Counted from the first letter of the stretch, positions 1 to 10,150 are shown. The stretch is DNA of 64,000 nt from Candidatus Pelagibacter sp. (GCA_028225715.1 JAOIXS010000002.1:1-64000); one strand, 5' to 3'. Translations and numbers: made by a program. The notes: generated from the sequence alone by a model not told the origin.

Positions 1-792
1 GATGATGAAAGTACTACAATTTTTGAAAATTTTAATTCTAAATTTGATATTAAAATTGACACAACTTATATAAATAAAAATGATTATACAAAAAATTTAA
101 CTGGAAACTTCACTTTTAAAGATAATAAATTAGATAAATTAAATCTAGCGTCTACTTTTTCTAACAATAAAAAGATGAATTTATCCATTGAAACTAATAC
201 CCAAAATGAAACTATTACAAAATTCTTTTCAAGCTATCCAAAACCTTTGATTAAAAGATATGATTTCATAAATGGATTTGAAGAAGGTTATTTAAATTTT
301 AATTCTATAAAAAAAGATGGTGTTTCTAATTCTGTATTAATTATTGATAACTTTAAAGTAAAAGAAGTACCTGTTTTTGCTAAGCTTTTAAGCCTAGCAT
401 CTCTTCAAGGAATTGCAGATCTTTTAACCGGTGAGGGAATAAGATTTACCGATTTTGAAATGATTTATTCAAGTCAAAAAGGTTTTACTGAAATTGAAGA
501 AATGTATGCAATTGGTCCTGCCATTTCTATATTAATGAATGGTTATATTGAATCAAAGAAATTAGTTAGTTTAAGAGGAACATTGGTACCTGCAACAACT
601 ATAAATAGATCTATAGCCTCAATTCCACTACTAGGTAAAATATTAATAGGAGAAAAAACGGGTGAAGGTGTTTTTGGTGTAAGTTTTAAAATAAAAGGAC
701 CTCCAAAAAATCTATCCACAACAGTTAATCCAATTAAAACTCTAACACCTAGATTTATAACAAGAACTCTAGAAAAAATTAAAAAGAATTAA
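1..792 (+). CDS. AsmA/YhdP-like protein, C-terminal part (5' end outside window)
   Basis: The reading frame is open from base 1, so only the last 263 residues are seen; the Met at base 175 is internal. The visible part is beta-rich and has the closing pattern of AsmA-like/YhdP (DUF3971) proteins: a LASLQGIADLLTGEGIRF stretch, a GPAISILMNGYIES stretch, then a Pro-rich approach to a 'KGPPKN...VNPIKTLTPRF' end. Family members are large envelope proteins thought to move lipids between the inner and outer membrane. The stop overlaps the convergent tyrS gene by four bases. Family assignment rests on pattern recognition of the C-terminus only. Confidence 0.75.
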   Translation, partial: DDESTTIFENFNSKFDIKIDTTYINKNDYTKNLTGNFTFKDNKLDKLNLASTFSNNKKMNLSIETNTQNETITKFFSSYPKPLIKRYDFINGFEEGYLNFNSIKKDGVSNSVLIIDNFKVKEVPVFAKLLSLASLQGIADLLTGEGIRFTDFEMIYSSQKGFTEIEEMYAIGPAISILMNGYIESKKLVSLRGTLVPATTINRSIASIPLLGKILIGEKTGEGVFGVSFKIKGPPKNLSTTVNPIKTLTPRFITRTLEKIKKN

Positions 793-2018
793 ATCAATTC
801 AACTTTAATATGTTTTTTTTTACCAAGTGAAAGTTTAATTAAACTGTCTTTAAACAAGTCTTCAGTAATCAAAAACTTTTCATCAGAAATAGCCTGACCA
901 TTTATTTTAATTCCATTCCCTTTAATTAATCTTCGAATTTCACTTTTAGAGCTTTCTAACTTTGATAAAATTACTAAATCTAGAATACTTATATTATCGC
1001 CTAACATTTTTTTGTTAATTTGAATGGTTGGCAGGTTATCACCCAATGAATTTTCAGAAAATGTTTGTTTTGCTGTTTCTTGGCATTTACTTGCTTCATT
1101 TTCACCATGCAACATGGATGTAGCTTTATTAGCAAGTAAAATTTTTAACTCATTAATATTATCATTTTTAATGTTTTCAATTTCATCAATTTTAATATCT
1201 GTAAAAATTTTTAAAAACTTTAATACATCTCGATCATCAATATTTCTCCAAAATTGCCAGTAGTCATATGCTGGAAGAAATTTTTTATCTAGCCAAACAG
1301 CTCCAGATTCAGTTTTGCCCATTTTTGCACCTGACGCCAATGTAATAAGAGGTGTCGTTAAACCGTAAACATGATTATTTGAATATCTTTTTATAAGATC
1401 AACTCCATTAACAATATTACCCCATTGATCAGAGCCACCAATTTGAAGCATACATTTTTCTTTTTTGTTTAATTCTAAAAAATCATATGCTTGTAAAATC
1501 ATATAGTTAAATTCCATATAACTTAATGACTGCTCTCTTTCTAATCTAATTTTAACACTATCAAAACTCAACATTTTGTTGATTGTAAAATGTTTTCCAA
1601 CATCTCTTAGAAATGAAATATAATTTAAATTTTTAAGCCACGTGTAATTATTAACAAATATTGGTTTTGTTTTTGTGTCTTTATCATCTAAAAAATTTTT
1701 TAGAATTTTTTTAATATTATTTATATTCTTTTCAATTTCTTCTTCAGATAAAATTGTTCTAGTTTTATCTTTTCCAGATGGGTCACCTATTCTAGTAGTA
1801 CCCCCTCCTAATAAAACTATTGGTTGATGACCATGTTTTTGTAATAGTCTAAGACACATAATTTGAAGCAAGCTACCAACATGAAGACTTTCAGCTGTAC
1901 AATCAAAACCAATATAAGCTCTGATTTTTTCTTTATCTAGTAATTGAGACAGATTTTCTTCACCAGTACACTGATAAAAGAAACCCCGATCTTTAAATTC
2001 TTTTAAAAATTTATTCAT
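789..2018 (-). CDS. tyrS: Tyrosyl-tRNA synthetase
   Basis: Class I aminoacyl-tRNA synthetase that charges tRNA-Tyr. The HIGH-type signature appears as HVGSL, the tyrosine/ATP pocket as GGGTTRIGDPSGKDKTR, and the KMSKS loop as KMGKT. The C-terminus (SEIRRLIKGNGIKINGQAI) is the S4-like RNA-binding domain. I chose the ATG at 2018 (409 residues, MNKFLKEF). An in-frame TTG eight codons earlier is possible but a weaker start. Full length for the bacterial family. Divergent from anmK, with 44 bases between the starts. Confidence 0.96.
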   Translation of the reverse strand: MNKFLKEFKDRGFFYQCTGEENLSQLLDKEKIRAYIGFDCTAESLHVGSLLQIMCLRLLQKHGHQPIVLLGGGTTRIGDPSGKDKTRTILSEEEIEKNINNIKKILKNFLDDKDTKTKPIFVNNYTWLKNLNYISFLRDVGKHFTINKMLSFDSVKIRLEREQSLSYMEFNYMILQAYDFLELNKKEKCMLQIGGSDQWGNIVNGVDLIKRYSNNHVYGLTTPLITLASGAKMGKTESGAVWLDKKFLPAYDYWQFWRNIDDRDVLKFLKIFTDIKIDEIENIKNDNINELKILLANKATSMLHGENEASKCQETAKQTFSENSLGDNLPTIQINKKMLGDNISILDLVILSKLESSKSEIRRLIKGNGIKINGQAISDEKFLITEDLFKDSLIKLSLGKKKHIKVELI

Positions 2019-2062
2019 AAATATGCTATCTAGAATATACAATATTTACTTAAAAAATAAGA

Positions 2063-3190
2063 ATGGAAAAATTTTATACTTCTTTAGGGTTAATGAGTGG
2101 CACATCTATGGATGGGGCTGATGCATCAATTATTAGATCTGATGGAGAAAATAAATATGAACCTATATTTGACAAATATTTTGAGTATGATGATGTAATT
2201 TATTCTGACTTACTAAATCTAAGGGATAAAATAAATTCAATAAAAGATTTAACAGCTAATACTTATCAAATTAAAGAGCTTGAGAGAAAAATCACCTTAT
2301 TTCACGCCAAAATTAGTAAAGAAATTACAATGAACGCTGGAATAGATGTGGATTTAGTTGGTTTTCATGGTCAAACAATTTTTCATAATGCTCAGGAAAA
2401 AATATCAAAACAAATTGGAGACGGTAATTTACTATCAAGTCTTTTAAAGAAAGAGGTAGTTTACAATTTTAGAGAAAATGACATTCTTAACGGCGGACAA
2501 GGAGCTCCATTAGCTCCAATTTTTCACAACTTACTAATAAATCAGAATCAAATTGAGAGACCTGCTTGTGTTTTAAATGTAGGAGGTATTGCAAATATCA
2601 CTCTTGTTACCTCAAAAAATAATGAAGATCTGAAAAGTTTTGATATAGGTCCAGGTAATTGTCTCTTAGACGAATGGGTTAGAAGACACACACAAATGAA
2701 ATATGACGAAAATGGAAAAGCTTCAAACATTGGAAAAACAAGTGAAATTATTCTAAATCAAGCGATTGATAATTTTGATAATATAAGTAATCAAAAAAAA
2801 CTTTCATTTGATATAAAAGATTTTGATTTAAGCTTTGTGAAAGGTCTCTCATATGAAGATGGCTTATCAACATTAGTAGATTTTACTGCAGTAATAATTT
2901 ATCAATCAATTTTAAAATCAATCAAAATTAGAGAAAATGAAAAGTTATTAATAATAGTTTGTGGTGGTGGAAGAAAAAATCTATCTTTAATGGATAGTAT
3001 AAAAAAAAGATTGCCAAAAAATATCTCTTTAAAAATAATTGATGATTATAAAATTGATGGAGATTTTATTGAGTCTCAGGCTTTTGCCTATCTTGCTATT
3101 AGATCTGCACTCAAAAAAGAAATTTCATATCCTAGTACTACTGACGTACAAAAACCTTGCACAGGTGGAGTTTTGGTTAAAAACTATTAA
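2063..3190 (+). CDS. anmK: Anhydro-N-acetylmuramic acid kinase
   Basis: Phosphorylates and opens 1,6-anhydro-MurNAc during peptidoglycan recycling. The N-terminal phosphate-binding loop GLMSGTSMDGADASI is diagnostic. The ADP/sugar-binding blocks NVGGIANIT, DIGPGNCLLDEWV and VCGGGRKN follow in the usual order, and the C-terminus GDFIESQAFAYLAIR is typical. At 375 residues it is full length. It converges on the hydrolase at 3193 with two bases between the stops. Confidence 0.95.
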   Translation: MEKFYTSLGLMSGTSMDGADASIIRSDGENKYEPIFDKYFEYDDVIYSDLLNLRDKINSIKDLTANTYQIKELERKITLFHAKISKEITMNAGIDVDLVGFHGQTIFHNAQEKISKQIGDGNLLSSLLKKEVVYNFRENDILNGGQGAPLAPIFHNLLINQNQIERPACVLNVGGIANITLVTSKNNEDLKSFDIGPGNCLLDEWVRRHTQMKYDENGKASNIGKTSEIILNQAIDNFDNISNQKKLSFDIKDFDLSFVKGLSYEDGLSTLVDFTAVIIYQSILKSIKIRENEKLLIIVCGGGRKNLSLMDSIKKRLPKNISLKIIDDYKIDGDFIESQAFAYLAIRSALKKEISYPSTTDVQKPCTGGVLVKNY

Positions 3191-3192
3191 GA

Positions 3193-3849
3193 TTAAAATA
3201 AAGCAGATTCTTTTTTGATATACTTATCTAGACTTTTCACTAATACATCTTCTGTTTTAGTAAAAAAATGATTAGCATCATTTATAGCTTGAAAGTCTAC
3301 TTTAATACCTTTTTGTGCGCTTAACCTTTTGTCCAAATCTGTAATATGTTCTAGGGGAACTAATTCATCTTTTTTACCATAGATCATTAAACCTGAAGTA
3401 GGACATGGAGATAAAAATGAAAAGTCATATACGTTTGGTTGTGGTGATATTGCGATAAATCTATTTATTTCTGGTCTTCTCATTAATAATTGCATTGCTA
3501 TTAGTGATCCAAAAGAAAATCCTGAAACCCAACATTGTGAATTGTCAAAATTTTCACGTTCTAACCAATCTAGGGCTGCAGCTGCATCAGCAAGTTCACC
3601 TTGACCATTATCAAATTCACCATCACTTTTTCCAACACCTCTAAAGTTTACTCTGCATACAGAAAATCCATTTTCCATAAAAGTATGAAATGTATCAACC
3701 ACAACTTTATTATTCATTGTTCCTCCATATTGAGGATGAGGTTGCAATACTAGTGCTATCGGTGATGTAATTTTTTCACTTTTGTAATACTTGGCTTCCA
3801 TTCTTCCGGCAGGTCCAGGTATAAAAACTTCTACTATTTTATTGTCCAT
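3193..3849 (-). CDS. Alpha/beta hydrolase (COG2945/KANL3-Tex30-like)
   Basis: A 218-residue soluble hydrolase. The oxyanion region is seen in VLQPHPQYGGTMNNKVV, the nucleophile elbow is GFSFGS, the acid is likely the Asp in GKKDELVP, and the histidine lies in DANHFF. This layout fits the short alpha/beta hydrolases of COG2945, whose substrates are poorly known. It is divergent from iscR and so flanks the Fe-S control region, but nothing in the protein suggests an Fe-S role. Confidence 0.85.
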   Translation of the reverse strand: MDNKIVEVFIPGPAGRMEAKYYKSEKITSPIALVLQPHPQYGGTMNNKVVVDTFHTFMENGFSVCRVNFRGVGKSDGEFDNGQGELADAAAALDWLERENFDNSQCWVSGFSFGSLIAMQLLMRRPEINRFIAISPQPNVYDFSFLSPCPTSGLMIYGKKDELVPLEHITDLDKRLSAQKGIKVDFQAINDANHFFTKTEDVLVKSLDKYIKKESALF

Positions 3850-3930
3850 AAATGATATTGATTATTATTCTCAAAAAAAAATACACATATCATAACTAAG
3901 CGACAATATGTTATCTTTTTTGCATATTGT

Positions 3931-3955
3931 ATACTTGACTAATTTAGTCAAGTTT
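3931..3955 (+). promoter_or_regulatory. IscR type-1 operator overlapping the suf promoter
   Basis: A perfect 10-bp inverted repeat, ACTTGACTAA and TTAGTCAAGT around a single T, fits the E. coli type-1 IscR consensus (ATASYYGACTRWWWYAGTCRRSTAT) at all positions except one base near the end. The -35 element (TTGACT, 3935-3940) lies inside the box. A -10 (TATAAA, 3957-3962) follows after 16 bases. Binding of the [2Fe-2S] regulator here should block RNA polymerase, giving autorepression of the whole iscR-suf operon. Confidence 0.85.
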
Positions 3956-3985
3956 GTATAAAAAGCCATATTAAATAAGGGTAAA

Positions 3986-4411
3986 ATGAAATTAACATCA
4001 AAAGGTAGATATGCAGTAATGGCATTAGCTGATCTAGCTAAGTTTAACAGCGTTAATCCAGTATCTTTAAGAGATATATCGTTAAGACAAGGAATTTCCT
4101 TAGATTTTTTAGAACAAATTTTTTCTAAATTAAAAAAATATAATATTGTGAAAAGCATTAGAGGAACTAATGGTGGTTATATCTTAAACAAAGAACCAAA
4201 AGAAATTAAATTAGCAAATATACTTAGTGCTGTAGATGAAGAAGTTAAAACTGTTCAATGTAAAAAAGAATCTAAAAAAGGATGTAACAGTAAGACAACA
4301 AAGTGTATTACTCATAATTTGTGGGATGAACTTGAAGTTCATATCAATAATTTTTTTGAACAAAAAAACTTAAAAGATCTTATTAACAATTCTTCAGAAA
4401 GTAGAAATTAA
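3986..4411 (+). CDS. iscR: Rrf2-family Fe-S regulator (IscR-like)
   Basis: A 141-residue winged-helix repressor that senses the cell's Fe-S cluster supply. The N-terminus [18 protein letters not shown] and the LRGTNGGY-like wing (IRGTNGGY, residues 58-65) are typical Rrf2. Three cluster cysteines are present at C92, C100 and C107, with the usual following His (THNLW). Their spacing (7 and 6 residues) is slightly longer than the 5 and 5 of E. coli IscR. It is the first gene of the suf operon, one base before sufB, and lies just downstream of a matching operator. Confidence 0.93.
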   Translation: MKLTSKGRYAVMALADLAKFNSVNPVSLRDISLRQGISLDFLEQIFSKLKKYNIVKSIRGTNGGYILNKEPKEIKLANILSAVDEEVKTVQCKKESKKGCNSKTTKCITHNLWDELEVHINNFFEQKNLKDLINNSSESRN

Positions 4412-4412
4412 A

Positions 4413-5855
4413 ATGGATGCAAGAGAAAAGGAAATAGAAAAATTAAAAGATTATAAATACGGTTTTTCAACAGATATTGAAAATACTCGAGCTCCGAAAG
4501 GTTTAAATGAAGAAGTAATTAAGTTTATTTCGAATATTAAAAAAGAACCACAATGGATGCTTGATTGGAGGTTGAAAGCCTTTGAAAGACTAAAGCAATT
4601 AAAAGAGCCTAATTGGCAAAAACCTAAATATCCTAAAATAGATTATCAAGACCTTTATTATTATTCAGCACCAAAAAGTATGGATGATAAACCAAAAAGT
4701 TTAGATGAGTTAGATCCAAAATTATTAGAGACTTACAATAAACTTGGAATTCCATTGCAAGAACAAGCAAGACTTAATGGAATTGCAGTTGATGCTGTAT
4801 TTGATTCTGTTTCTGTTGCAACAACATTTAAGGGTGAGTTAAATAAAAAAGGAATTATTTTTTGTTCTATGTCAGAAGCGATACGAGAACACCCTGAATT
4901 AGTAAAAAAATACTTAGGTTCTGTAATTCCATTATCAGATCATTATTTTGCAACACTTAACTCAGCAGTTTTTACTGATGGGTCATTCGTTTATATTCCT
5001 GAAGGTGTAAGATGCCCTATGGAACTTTCTACTTATTTTAGAATTAATGCTACAGAAACAGGTCAATTTGAAAGAACTTTGATTATTGCGGATAAAGGAA
5101 GTTATGTAAGTTATCTAGAAGGGTGCACAGCACCAATGAGAGATGAAAATCAATTACATGCAGCAAATGTAGAATTAGTTGCACTAGATGATGCAGAGAT
5201 AAAATATTCAACAGTACAAAATTGGTACCCTGGAGACAAAGATGGAAAAGGTGGAATTTATAATTTTGTAACTAAAAGAGGTTTGTGTAAGGGAAAAAAT
5301 TCAAAAATATCTTGGACACAAGTTGAAACAGGATCGGCAATTACATGGAAATACCCAAGTTGCATATTGATGGGTGATAACTCTGTTGGTGAATTTTATT
5401 CAATAGCAATAACAAATAATCATCAAAAAGCAGATACAGGTACTAAAATGATTCATTTGGGTAAAAATACAAAAAGCAAAATAATATCAAAAGGTATTTC
5501 AGCTGGTTTTGCAGATAATACCTATAGAGGGTTAGTAGATATTGCAAAAAAAGCAGATAATGCGAGGAATTTTACTCAATGCGATTCTCTTTTGATGGGT
5601 AACAAGTGTGGAGCACATACAGTTCCATACATAAAGAATAAAAATTCTAGCTCAAATATTGAACATGAAGCAACCACGTCTAAAATTAGTGATGAACAAT
5701 TGTTCTATTGTAATCAAAGAGGTTTAAATCAAGAAGAGGCTGTTAGTTTAATTGTTAATGGCTTTTGTAAAGAGGTTCTACAACAATTGCCAATGGAATT
5801 TGCTGTTGAAGCTCAAAAATTAGTAGGAATTAGTTTAGAAGGGAGTGTTGGTTAA
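4413..5855 (+). CDS. sufB: Fe-S cluster scaffold subunit SufB
   Basis: Core subunit of the SufBC2D scaffold on which Fe-S clusters are assembled. At 480 residues it is full length. It has the beta-helix core ([25 protein letters not shown] region) and the C-terminal [22 protein letters not shown] motif shared by SufB and SufD. The stop overlaps sufC by one base. The suf set is the only Fe-S assembly system in this window. Confidence 0.97.
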   Translation: MDAREKEIEKLKDYKYGFSTDIENTRAPKGLNEEVIKFISNIKKEPQWMLDWRLKAFERLKQLKEPNWQKPKYPKIDYQDLYYYSAPKSMDDKPKSLDELDPKLLETYNKLGIPLQEQARLNGIAVDAVFDSVSVATTFKGELNKKGIIFCSMSEAIREHPELVKKYLGSVIPLSDHYFATLNSAVFTDGSFVYIPEGVRCPMELSTYFRINATETGQFERTLIIADKGSYVSYLEGCTAPMRDENQLHAANVELVALDDAEIKYSTVQNWYPGDKDGKGGIYNFVTKRGLCKGKNSKISWTQVETGSAITWKYPSCILMGDNSVGEFYSIAITNNHQKADTGTKMIHLGKNTKSKIISKGISAGFADNTYRGLVDIAKKADNARNFTQCDSLLMGNKCGAHTVPYIKNKNSSSNIEHEATTSKISDEQLFYCNQRGLNQEEAVSLIVNGFCKEVLQQLPMEFAVEAQKLVGISLEGSVG

Positions 5856-6589
5856 TGTTAACAATAAAAGATCTTAAAGCGAATATTGATAACAAAGAAA
5901 TTTTAAAAGGGTTAAATTTAGAAATTAAACCAGGAGAAGTGCATGCAATCATGGGTCCTAATGGATCTGGAAAAAGCACTCTATCAAATGTTCTTTCAGG
6001 GAAAAAAGGGTACACAGTAACTGGCGAAGTAAAGTATTTTAATGAAAATCTTTTAGATTTAGAGATTGAAGAAAGAGCTCATAAAGGAATATTTTTAGCA
6101 TTCCAATATCCATTGGAAATACCAGGAGTTAATACCAATATATTCTTAAAAACCTCTCTAAATGCAATTAAAAAAGCTAAAGGTGAAAAAGAATTAGATG
6201 CCATTGAATTCTTAAAATTAGTTAAACAAAAAGCAGGTGAATTAAAATTTGATGAAAAAATATTAAGTAGACAATTAAATGTAGGTTTTTCTGGTGGTGA
6301 AAAGAAAAAAAATGAAATACTTCAAATGTCTATATTAAATCCTAAACTTTCTATTTTAGATGAAACAGATTCTGGGCTTGATATTGATGCTTTAAAAATA
6401 GTATCTGAAGGTGTTAATGCCTTAAGAAATAAAGATAGTTCTTTTTTAATTATTACCCATTATCAAAGATTGCTTGATTATGTTAAACCAGATTTTGTTC
6501 ATGTTTTAATTAATGGCCAAATTGTTAAATCTGGAGGATCTGAATTGGCAATTGAATTAGAAAGTAAAGGATACGAAACACTTAGTTAA
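5855..6589 (+). CDS. sufC: Fe-S assembly ATPase SufC
   Basis: ABC-type ATPase (244 residues) that drives conformational change in the SufBCD complex. Walker A is GPNGSGKST, the signature is FSGGEKKKNEI and Walker B is SILDETDSGLD. The SufC-specific Asp-Ser-Gly after Walker B is present. It is soluble, with no membrane segment, unlike transport ATPases. It sits directly between sufB and sufD, with sufD starting at the next base. Confidence 0.97.
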   Translation: MLTIKDLKANIDNKEILKGLNLEIKPGEVHAIMGPNGSGKSTLSNVLSGKKGYTVTGEVKYFNENLLDLEIEERAHKGIFLAFQYPLEIPGVNTNIFLKTSLNAIKKAKGEKELDAIEFLKLVKQKAGELKFDEKILSRQLNVGFSGGEKKKNEILQMSILNPKLSILDETDSGLDIDALKIVSEGVNALRNKDSSFLIITHYQRLLDYVKPDFVHVLINGQIVKSGGSELAIELESKGYETLS

Positions 6590-7834
6590 ATGATCGAACA
6601 ATTAAAATCAGATTTCAATAAGATGACAGAAAATCTAAAATTTTCTGAAAGTAATTTTGAGATTAGAAAGAAAAATCTAACAAATTTTATTGATAAAGGC
6701 TTTCCAAATAAAAGAATTGAAGATTGGAAATTTTCAGATTTAAATCAAATAATATCATCTAATATTGAAAATTTAAGTTTTTATAATGATAAAACTTATG
6801 AACCTAAAGAACAAATATCTTTAATTAATAAGTTTGAACATAATAAAATTATTTTTATTAATGGAGCTATCTCAAAAATAGACATCAAGTATGAAGATGA
6901 CACTAAAGTTTTAATTAATAATGATTTAGATTTAAGCAACAATACCAATGGTATTAATCCATTAGTATCTTTAAATCATGCTCTAGCTAGTGCACATATT
7001 GGTATTATCGTTAAAGAGAATTACGCACTAAATAAGCCTTTAATTTTATATAATATTACTACTAAGGATATTAACTCAACTGCACTCAATTTAAGAACAG
7101 ACATTAAATTAGAAAAAAATAGTAGTTTGAAATTAGTTACTATATTTGATGATCAGTCTGAAAATAATTTCATTAATATAACTCAAAATTTTGATATTGC
7201 TCAAAATGCAATCCTTAAAAGCTATAAGATTGATCATAAAACTAATTCTAATATTAAATATTTTTATAATAATATTAATCTTGAGAAAAATAGCATTTCT
7301 GAAAATTTTATTTTTTCAACAGGATCTAAATTTATCAAAAATGAAGTAAACTGTAATCTAAACGATCAATATAGTTCTGCATTTATTAATGGTGTAATAA
7401 ATTTGAAAAATGCACAACATCATGAAATTAAAACTAACATAAATCATTTAGCAGAAAATACAAAAAGCTATCAATTAATCAAAACTGTTTTAAATGATAA
7501 ATCTAAAGGTATCTATCAAGGCAAAATTTTTGTTGACCAAAAAGCGCAAAAAACAAATGGATATCAACTTAGTAAAGCTTTACTTTTAAATGAAAATACA
7601 GAATTTGATGGTAAACCAGAGCTTGAAATTTATGCAGATGATGTAAAATGTTCACATGGATCAACTTCAGGTAACTTAGATGAAGACTCCATATTTTATC
7701 TAATGTCTCGAGGTTTAAGTCATCAGCAATCAAAAGAATTATTGATTAATGGTTTTCTAATGGATGCAGTTGAAAAAATTACTGATTCAGAAATTAAAGA
7801 TTTAATTAAAGATATAATGGGAGTTGTAGAGTGA
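6590..7834 (+). CDS. sufD: Fe-S assembly subunit SufD
   Basis: SufB paralogue completing the SufBC2D scaffold (414 residues). The N-terminal helical part is poorly conserved and Asn/Lys-rich. The C-terminal block KCSHGSTSGNLDEDSIFYLMSRG is the family signature, including the conserved His. It overlaps the GTG start of sufS by four bases, which suggests translational coupling. Confidence 0.95.
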   Translation: MIEQLKSDFNKMTENLKFSESNFEIRKKNLTNFIDKGFPNKRIEDWKFSDLNQIISSNIENLSFYNDKTYEPKEQISLINKFEHNKIIFINGAISKIDIKYEDDTKVLINNDLDLSNNTNGINPLVSLNHALASAHIGIIVKENYALNKPLILYNITTKDINSTALNLRTDIKLEKNSSLKLVTIFDDQSENNFINITQNFDIAQNAILKSYKIDHKTNSNIKYFYNNINLEKNSISENFIFSTGSKFIKNEVNCNLNDQYSSAFINGVINLKNAQHHEIKTNINHLAENTKSYQLIKTVLNDKSKGIYQGKIFVDQKAQKTNGYQLSKALLLNENTEFDGKPELEIYADDVKCSHGSTSGNLDEDSIFYLMSRGLSHQQSKELLINGFLMDAVEKITDSEIKDLIKDIMGVVE

Positions 7835-9048
7835 GTATAGCAAATATTAAAAAAGAATTTCCAATATTTAATAATAAAGTTCATAATAATGATCTTGTTT
7901 ATCTTGATAGTGCTAACTCATCACAAAAACCACAATCTGTAATTGATAGAGTTAATGATTTCTATACGAATGAATTTTCAAATACAGGTAGAAGTGTTCA
8001 TTACTTAGCGGTAGCTGCAACTAATCTTTATGAAAATACAAGATCTTCTGTTCAAAAGTATATTAATGCTAAAGATAAAAATGAAATTGTATTCACTAAA
8101 GGTGCAACTGAGGCAATTAATCTTGTAGCTAATACCTATGGTCAAAAATTTTTAAAAGAAGGTGATGAAATACTTATAACAGAACTTGAACATCATTCTA
8201 ATTACGTACCTTGGCATTTTTTAAGACAATCTAAAGGTATAAAGATTGAGTTTGCAGAAATTAATGATGATGGAGAAATTACTTTAGAAAGTATTGAAAA
8301 AAAAATTACATCAAAAACAAAATTAATTGCTATTACACACTTATCAAATGTAACAGGATCAGTGTTACCAGTTAAAGAAATAACAGAACTTGCTCATTCA
8401 AAAGGTATTGCGGTTTTAGTAGATGGATGCCAAGGCGCTCCCCATTTAAAACTTGATATGCAAGATATAGACTGTGATTTTTATGCTATTTCTTGCCATA
8501 AAATGTATGGGCCAACAGGTCTTGGTGTTTTATATGCAAAGAAAAAGTGGCTAGAGGAACTACCACCCTATCAAGGTGGTGGTGGTATGATTCAAGATGT
8601 AAAAAAAGATAGTATTTCATATGGTGATTTACCTAATAAATATGAAGCTGGCACAATGGCAACAGCACAAGTTATAGCATTTGATCAATCTATAAAATTT
8701 TTAGAAAAAATTGGAATTGAAAACATGATTAATCATGAACAAGAATTAATCCAGTATGGTCAAGAAATTTTAAGAAAAAATAATTCAGTTAAGTTAATTG
8801 GTAACCCAAAACATAGATCGGCAGTTTTATCCTTTACTATAGAAGGTGTTCATCCACATGACATAGCTACAATATTAGATGAAGATGGTGTTGCCATTAG
8901 AGCAGGACATCATTGTTGTCAAATTCTACATGACAAATTAGGAATACCCGCAAGTGCACGTGCCTCATTAGGTGTTTACAATACAAAAGATGATCTGGAT
9001 CAACTTAATAATTCTATTAACAACTGTAAGAAAATTTTTAATATTTAA
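7831..9048 (+). CDS. sufS: Cysteine desulfurase SufS
   Basis: PLP enzyme that takes sulfur from cysteine for Fe-S assembly (405 residues). The PLP lysine lies in AISCHKMYGPTGLG and the persulfide cysteine in AIRAGHHCCQ. The cofactor region VDGCQGAPH is also typical of the group II (SufS/CsdA) family. The start is GTG, overlapping the sufD stop. No SufE is present; the SufU-like gene that follows may be the sulfur acceptor. Confidence 0.96.
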   Translation: MSIANIKKEFPIFNNKVHNNDLVYLDSANSSQKPQSVIDRVNDFYTNEFSNTGRSVHYLAVAATNLYENTRSSVQKYINAKDKNEIVFTKGATEAINLVANTYGQKFLKEGDEILITELEHHSNYVPWHFLRQSKGIKIEFAEINDDGEITLESIEKKITSKTKLIAITHLSNVTGSVLPVKEITELAHSKGIAVLVDGCQGAPHLKLDMQDIDCDFYAISCHKMYGPTGLGVLYAKKKWLEELPPYQGGGGMIQDVKKDSISYGDLPNKYEAGTMATAQVIAFDQSIKFLEKIGIENMINHEQELIQYGQEILRKNNSVKLIGNPKHRSAVLSFTIEGVHPHDIATILDEDGVAIRAGHHCCQILHDKLGIPASARASLGVYNTKDDLDQLNNSINNCKKIFNI

Positions 9049-9518
9049 TGAATATAAAAGAACTTTATCAAGAAATAATTTTAGAGCACGGTAAAAATCC
9101 ACGCAACTTAAGAAAGACTGAAAATTTCAATAAAGATGCAATGGGAAAGAATCCATTATGTGGTGACAATGTTCATGTATTTTTAAAACTTGATGAGAAT
9201 AAAAAAGTAGAAGATATTTCATTTGAAGGTAGTGGCTGTGCAATTTCAATGGCCTCAGCATCTATTATGACTGATTTGATTAAAGGAAAAGAAGAGGTGG
9301 AAGTTAAAGAAATTGTAAATGATTTTTTAGGCATGATTAAAGAAAACCCTGAGCTAAAATCAAAAAACTTAGAAGAAGATGAAAAAACTAAATTAATGTG
9401 CTTGTCTGGTGTAAAACAATATCCAATGAGAGTAAAATGTGCGACTTTATCATGGCATACTTTAATTTCTGCAATTGACAATACTCAAGAAGAAATTAAT
9501 ACTGAAAAATTAGATTAA
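9048..9518 (+). CDS. sufU: SufU/NifU-N-like sulfur acceptor or scaffold
   Basis: A 156-residue IscU-fold protein. Three cysteines lie in the usual blocks: PLCGDNVHVFL, GSGCAISMASASIM and VKCATLSW, with a further cysteine in LMCLSGV. The insert between the second and third blocks is the SufU type rather than the IscU type. In SufU systems this protein accepts sulfur from SufS, which fits the lack of sufE here. The ATG overlaps the last base of sufS. Confidence 0.92.
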   Translation: MNIKELYQEIILEHGKNPRNLRKTENFNKDAMGKNPLCGDNVHVFLKLDENKKVEDISFEGSGCAISMASASIMTDLIKGKEEVEVKEIVNDFLGMIKENPELKSKNLEEDEKTKLMCLSGVKQYPMRVKCATLSWHTLISAIDNTQEEINTEKLD

Positions 9519-9521
9519 ATT

Positions 9522-9818
9522 ATGGATTTAAGAGAACAAGTAATAGCTGAAATTAGAAAAATTTATGACCCAGAGATACCGGTCAATATTTATGAATTAG
9601 GTTTAATTTATGATGTTAAGGTAAATGAGTCTAAAGCTAAAATTATAATGACCTTGACTACACCAAATTGTCCTGTTGCAGAAAGTTTACCTCAAGAAGT
9701 TAAAGATAGTGCAATGCAAGTTGAAGGCATTGAAGAAGTTGATCTAGATTTAGTTTTTGAACCACCTTGGGAAAAATCAATGATGTCAGAAGCTGCCAAA
9801 TTGGAGTTAAATCTATAA
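9522..9818 (+). CDS. sufT: SufT / MIP18-family Fe-S maturation factor
   Basis: A 98-residue DUF59 (MIP18) protein. DPEIPVNIYELGLIYDV and TLTTPNCPVAESLP are the conserved blocks, including the reactive cysteine. Family members help deliver Fe-S clusters to target proteins. It lies in the suf operon and its stop shares one base with the next start. Confidence 0.93.
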   Translation: MDLREQVIAEIRKIYDPEIPVNIYELGLIYDVKVNESKAKIIMTLTTPNCPVAESLPQEVKDSAMQVEGIEEVDLDLVFEPPWEKSMMSEAAKLELNL

Positions 9819-10150
9819 TGAATCCTATAATTAAATTAAGTGATAATGCTGCAAGTCGTATTAAAGAAATTATGTCTGGAGTTGAGTCGAATTCAATTGG
9901 TGTTAGAGTTGCAGTTAAGTCTGGTGGTTGTGCTGGCATGTCTTATGTAATGGAATATGCAAAAGAAATTAATCCAACAGATGAAATTATAGAAGATAAA
10001 GGTGTTAAAGTTTTTGTAGATGCTGCAGCTGTTATGTACTTATTAGGTACTGAAATGGACTACAAAAAAGAGGAATTTTCATCATCATTTGTATTCAATA
10101 ACCCCAATGAATCTGAGCGTTGTGGTTGTGGTGAATCATTTAAAGTTTAA
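9818..10150 (+). CDS. sufA: A-type Fe-S carrier SufA
   Basis: HesB/IscA-type carrier of 110 residues. The three conserved cysteines lie in KSGGCAGMSY and RCGCGESF. I chose the ATG at 9818, which overlaps the sufT stop by one base. A longer frame from 9767 would add 17 residues unlike the family and overlap sufT. Last recognised gene of the suf operon. Confidence 0.93.
   Translation: MNPIIKLSDNAASRIKEIMSGVESNSIGVRVAVKSGGCAGMSYVMEYAKEINPTDEIIEDKGVKVFVDAAAVMYLLGTEMDYKKEEFSSSFVFNNPNESERCGCGESFKV

Noticed and set aside
3871..4158. Leftward frame of 95 codons across the iscR start
   Set aside because: Overlaps the IscR operator, promoter and N-terminus of iscR; hydrophobic shadow without its own signals.
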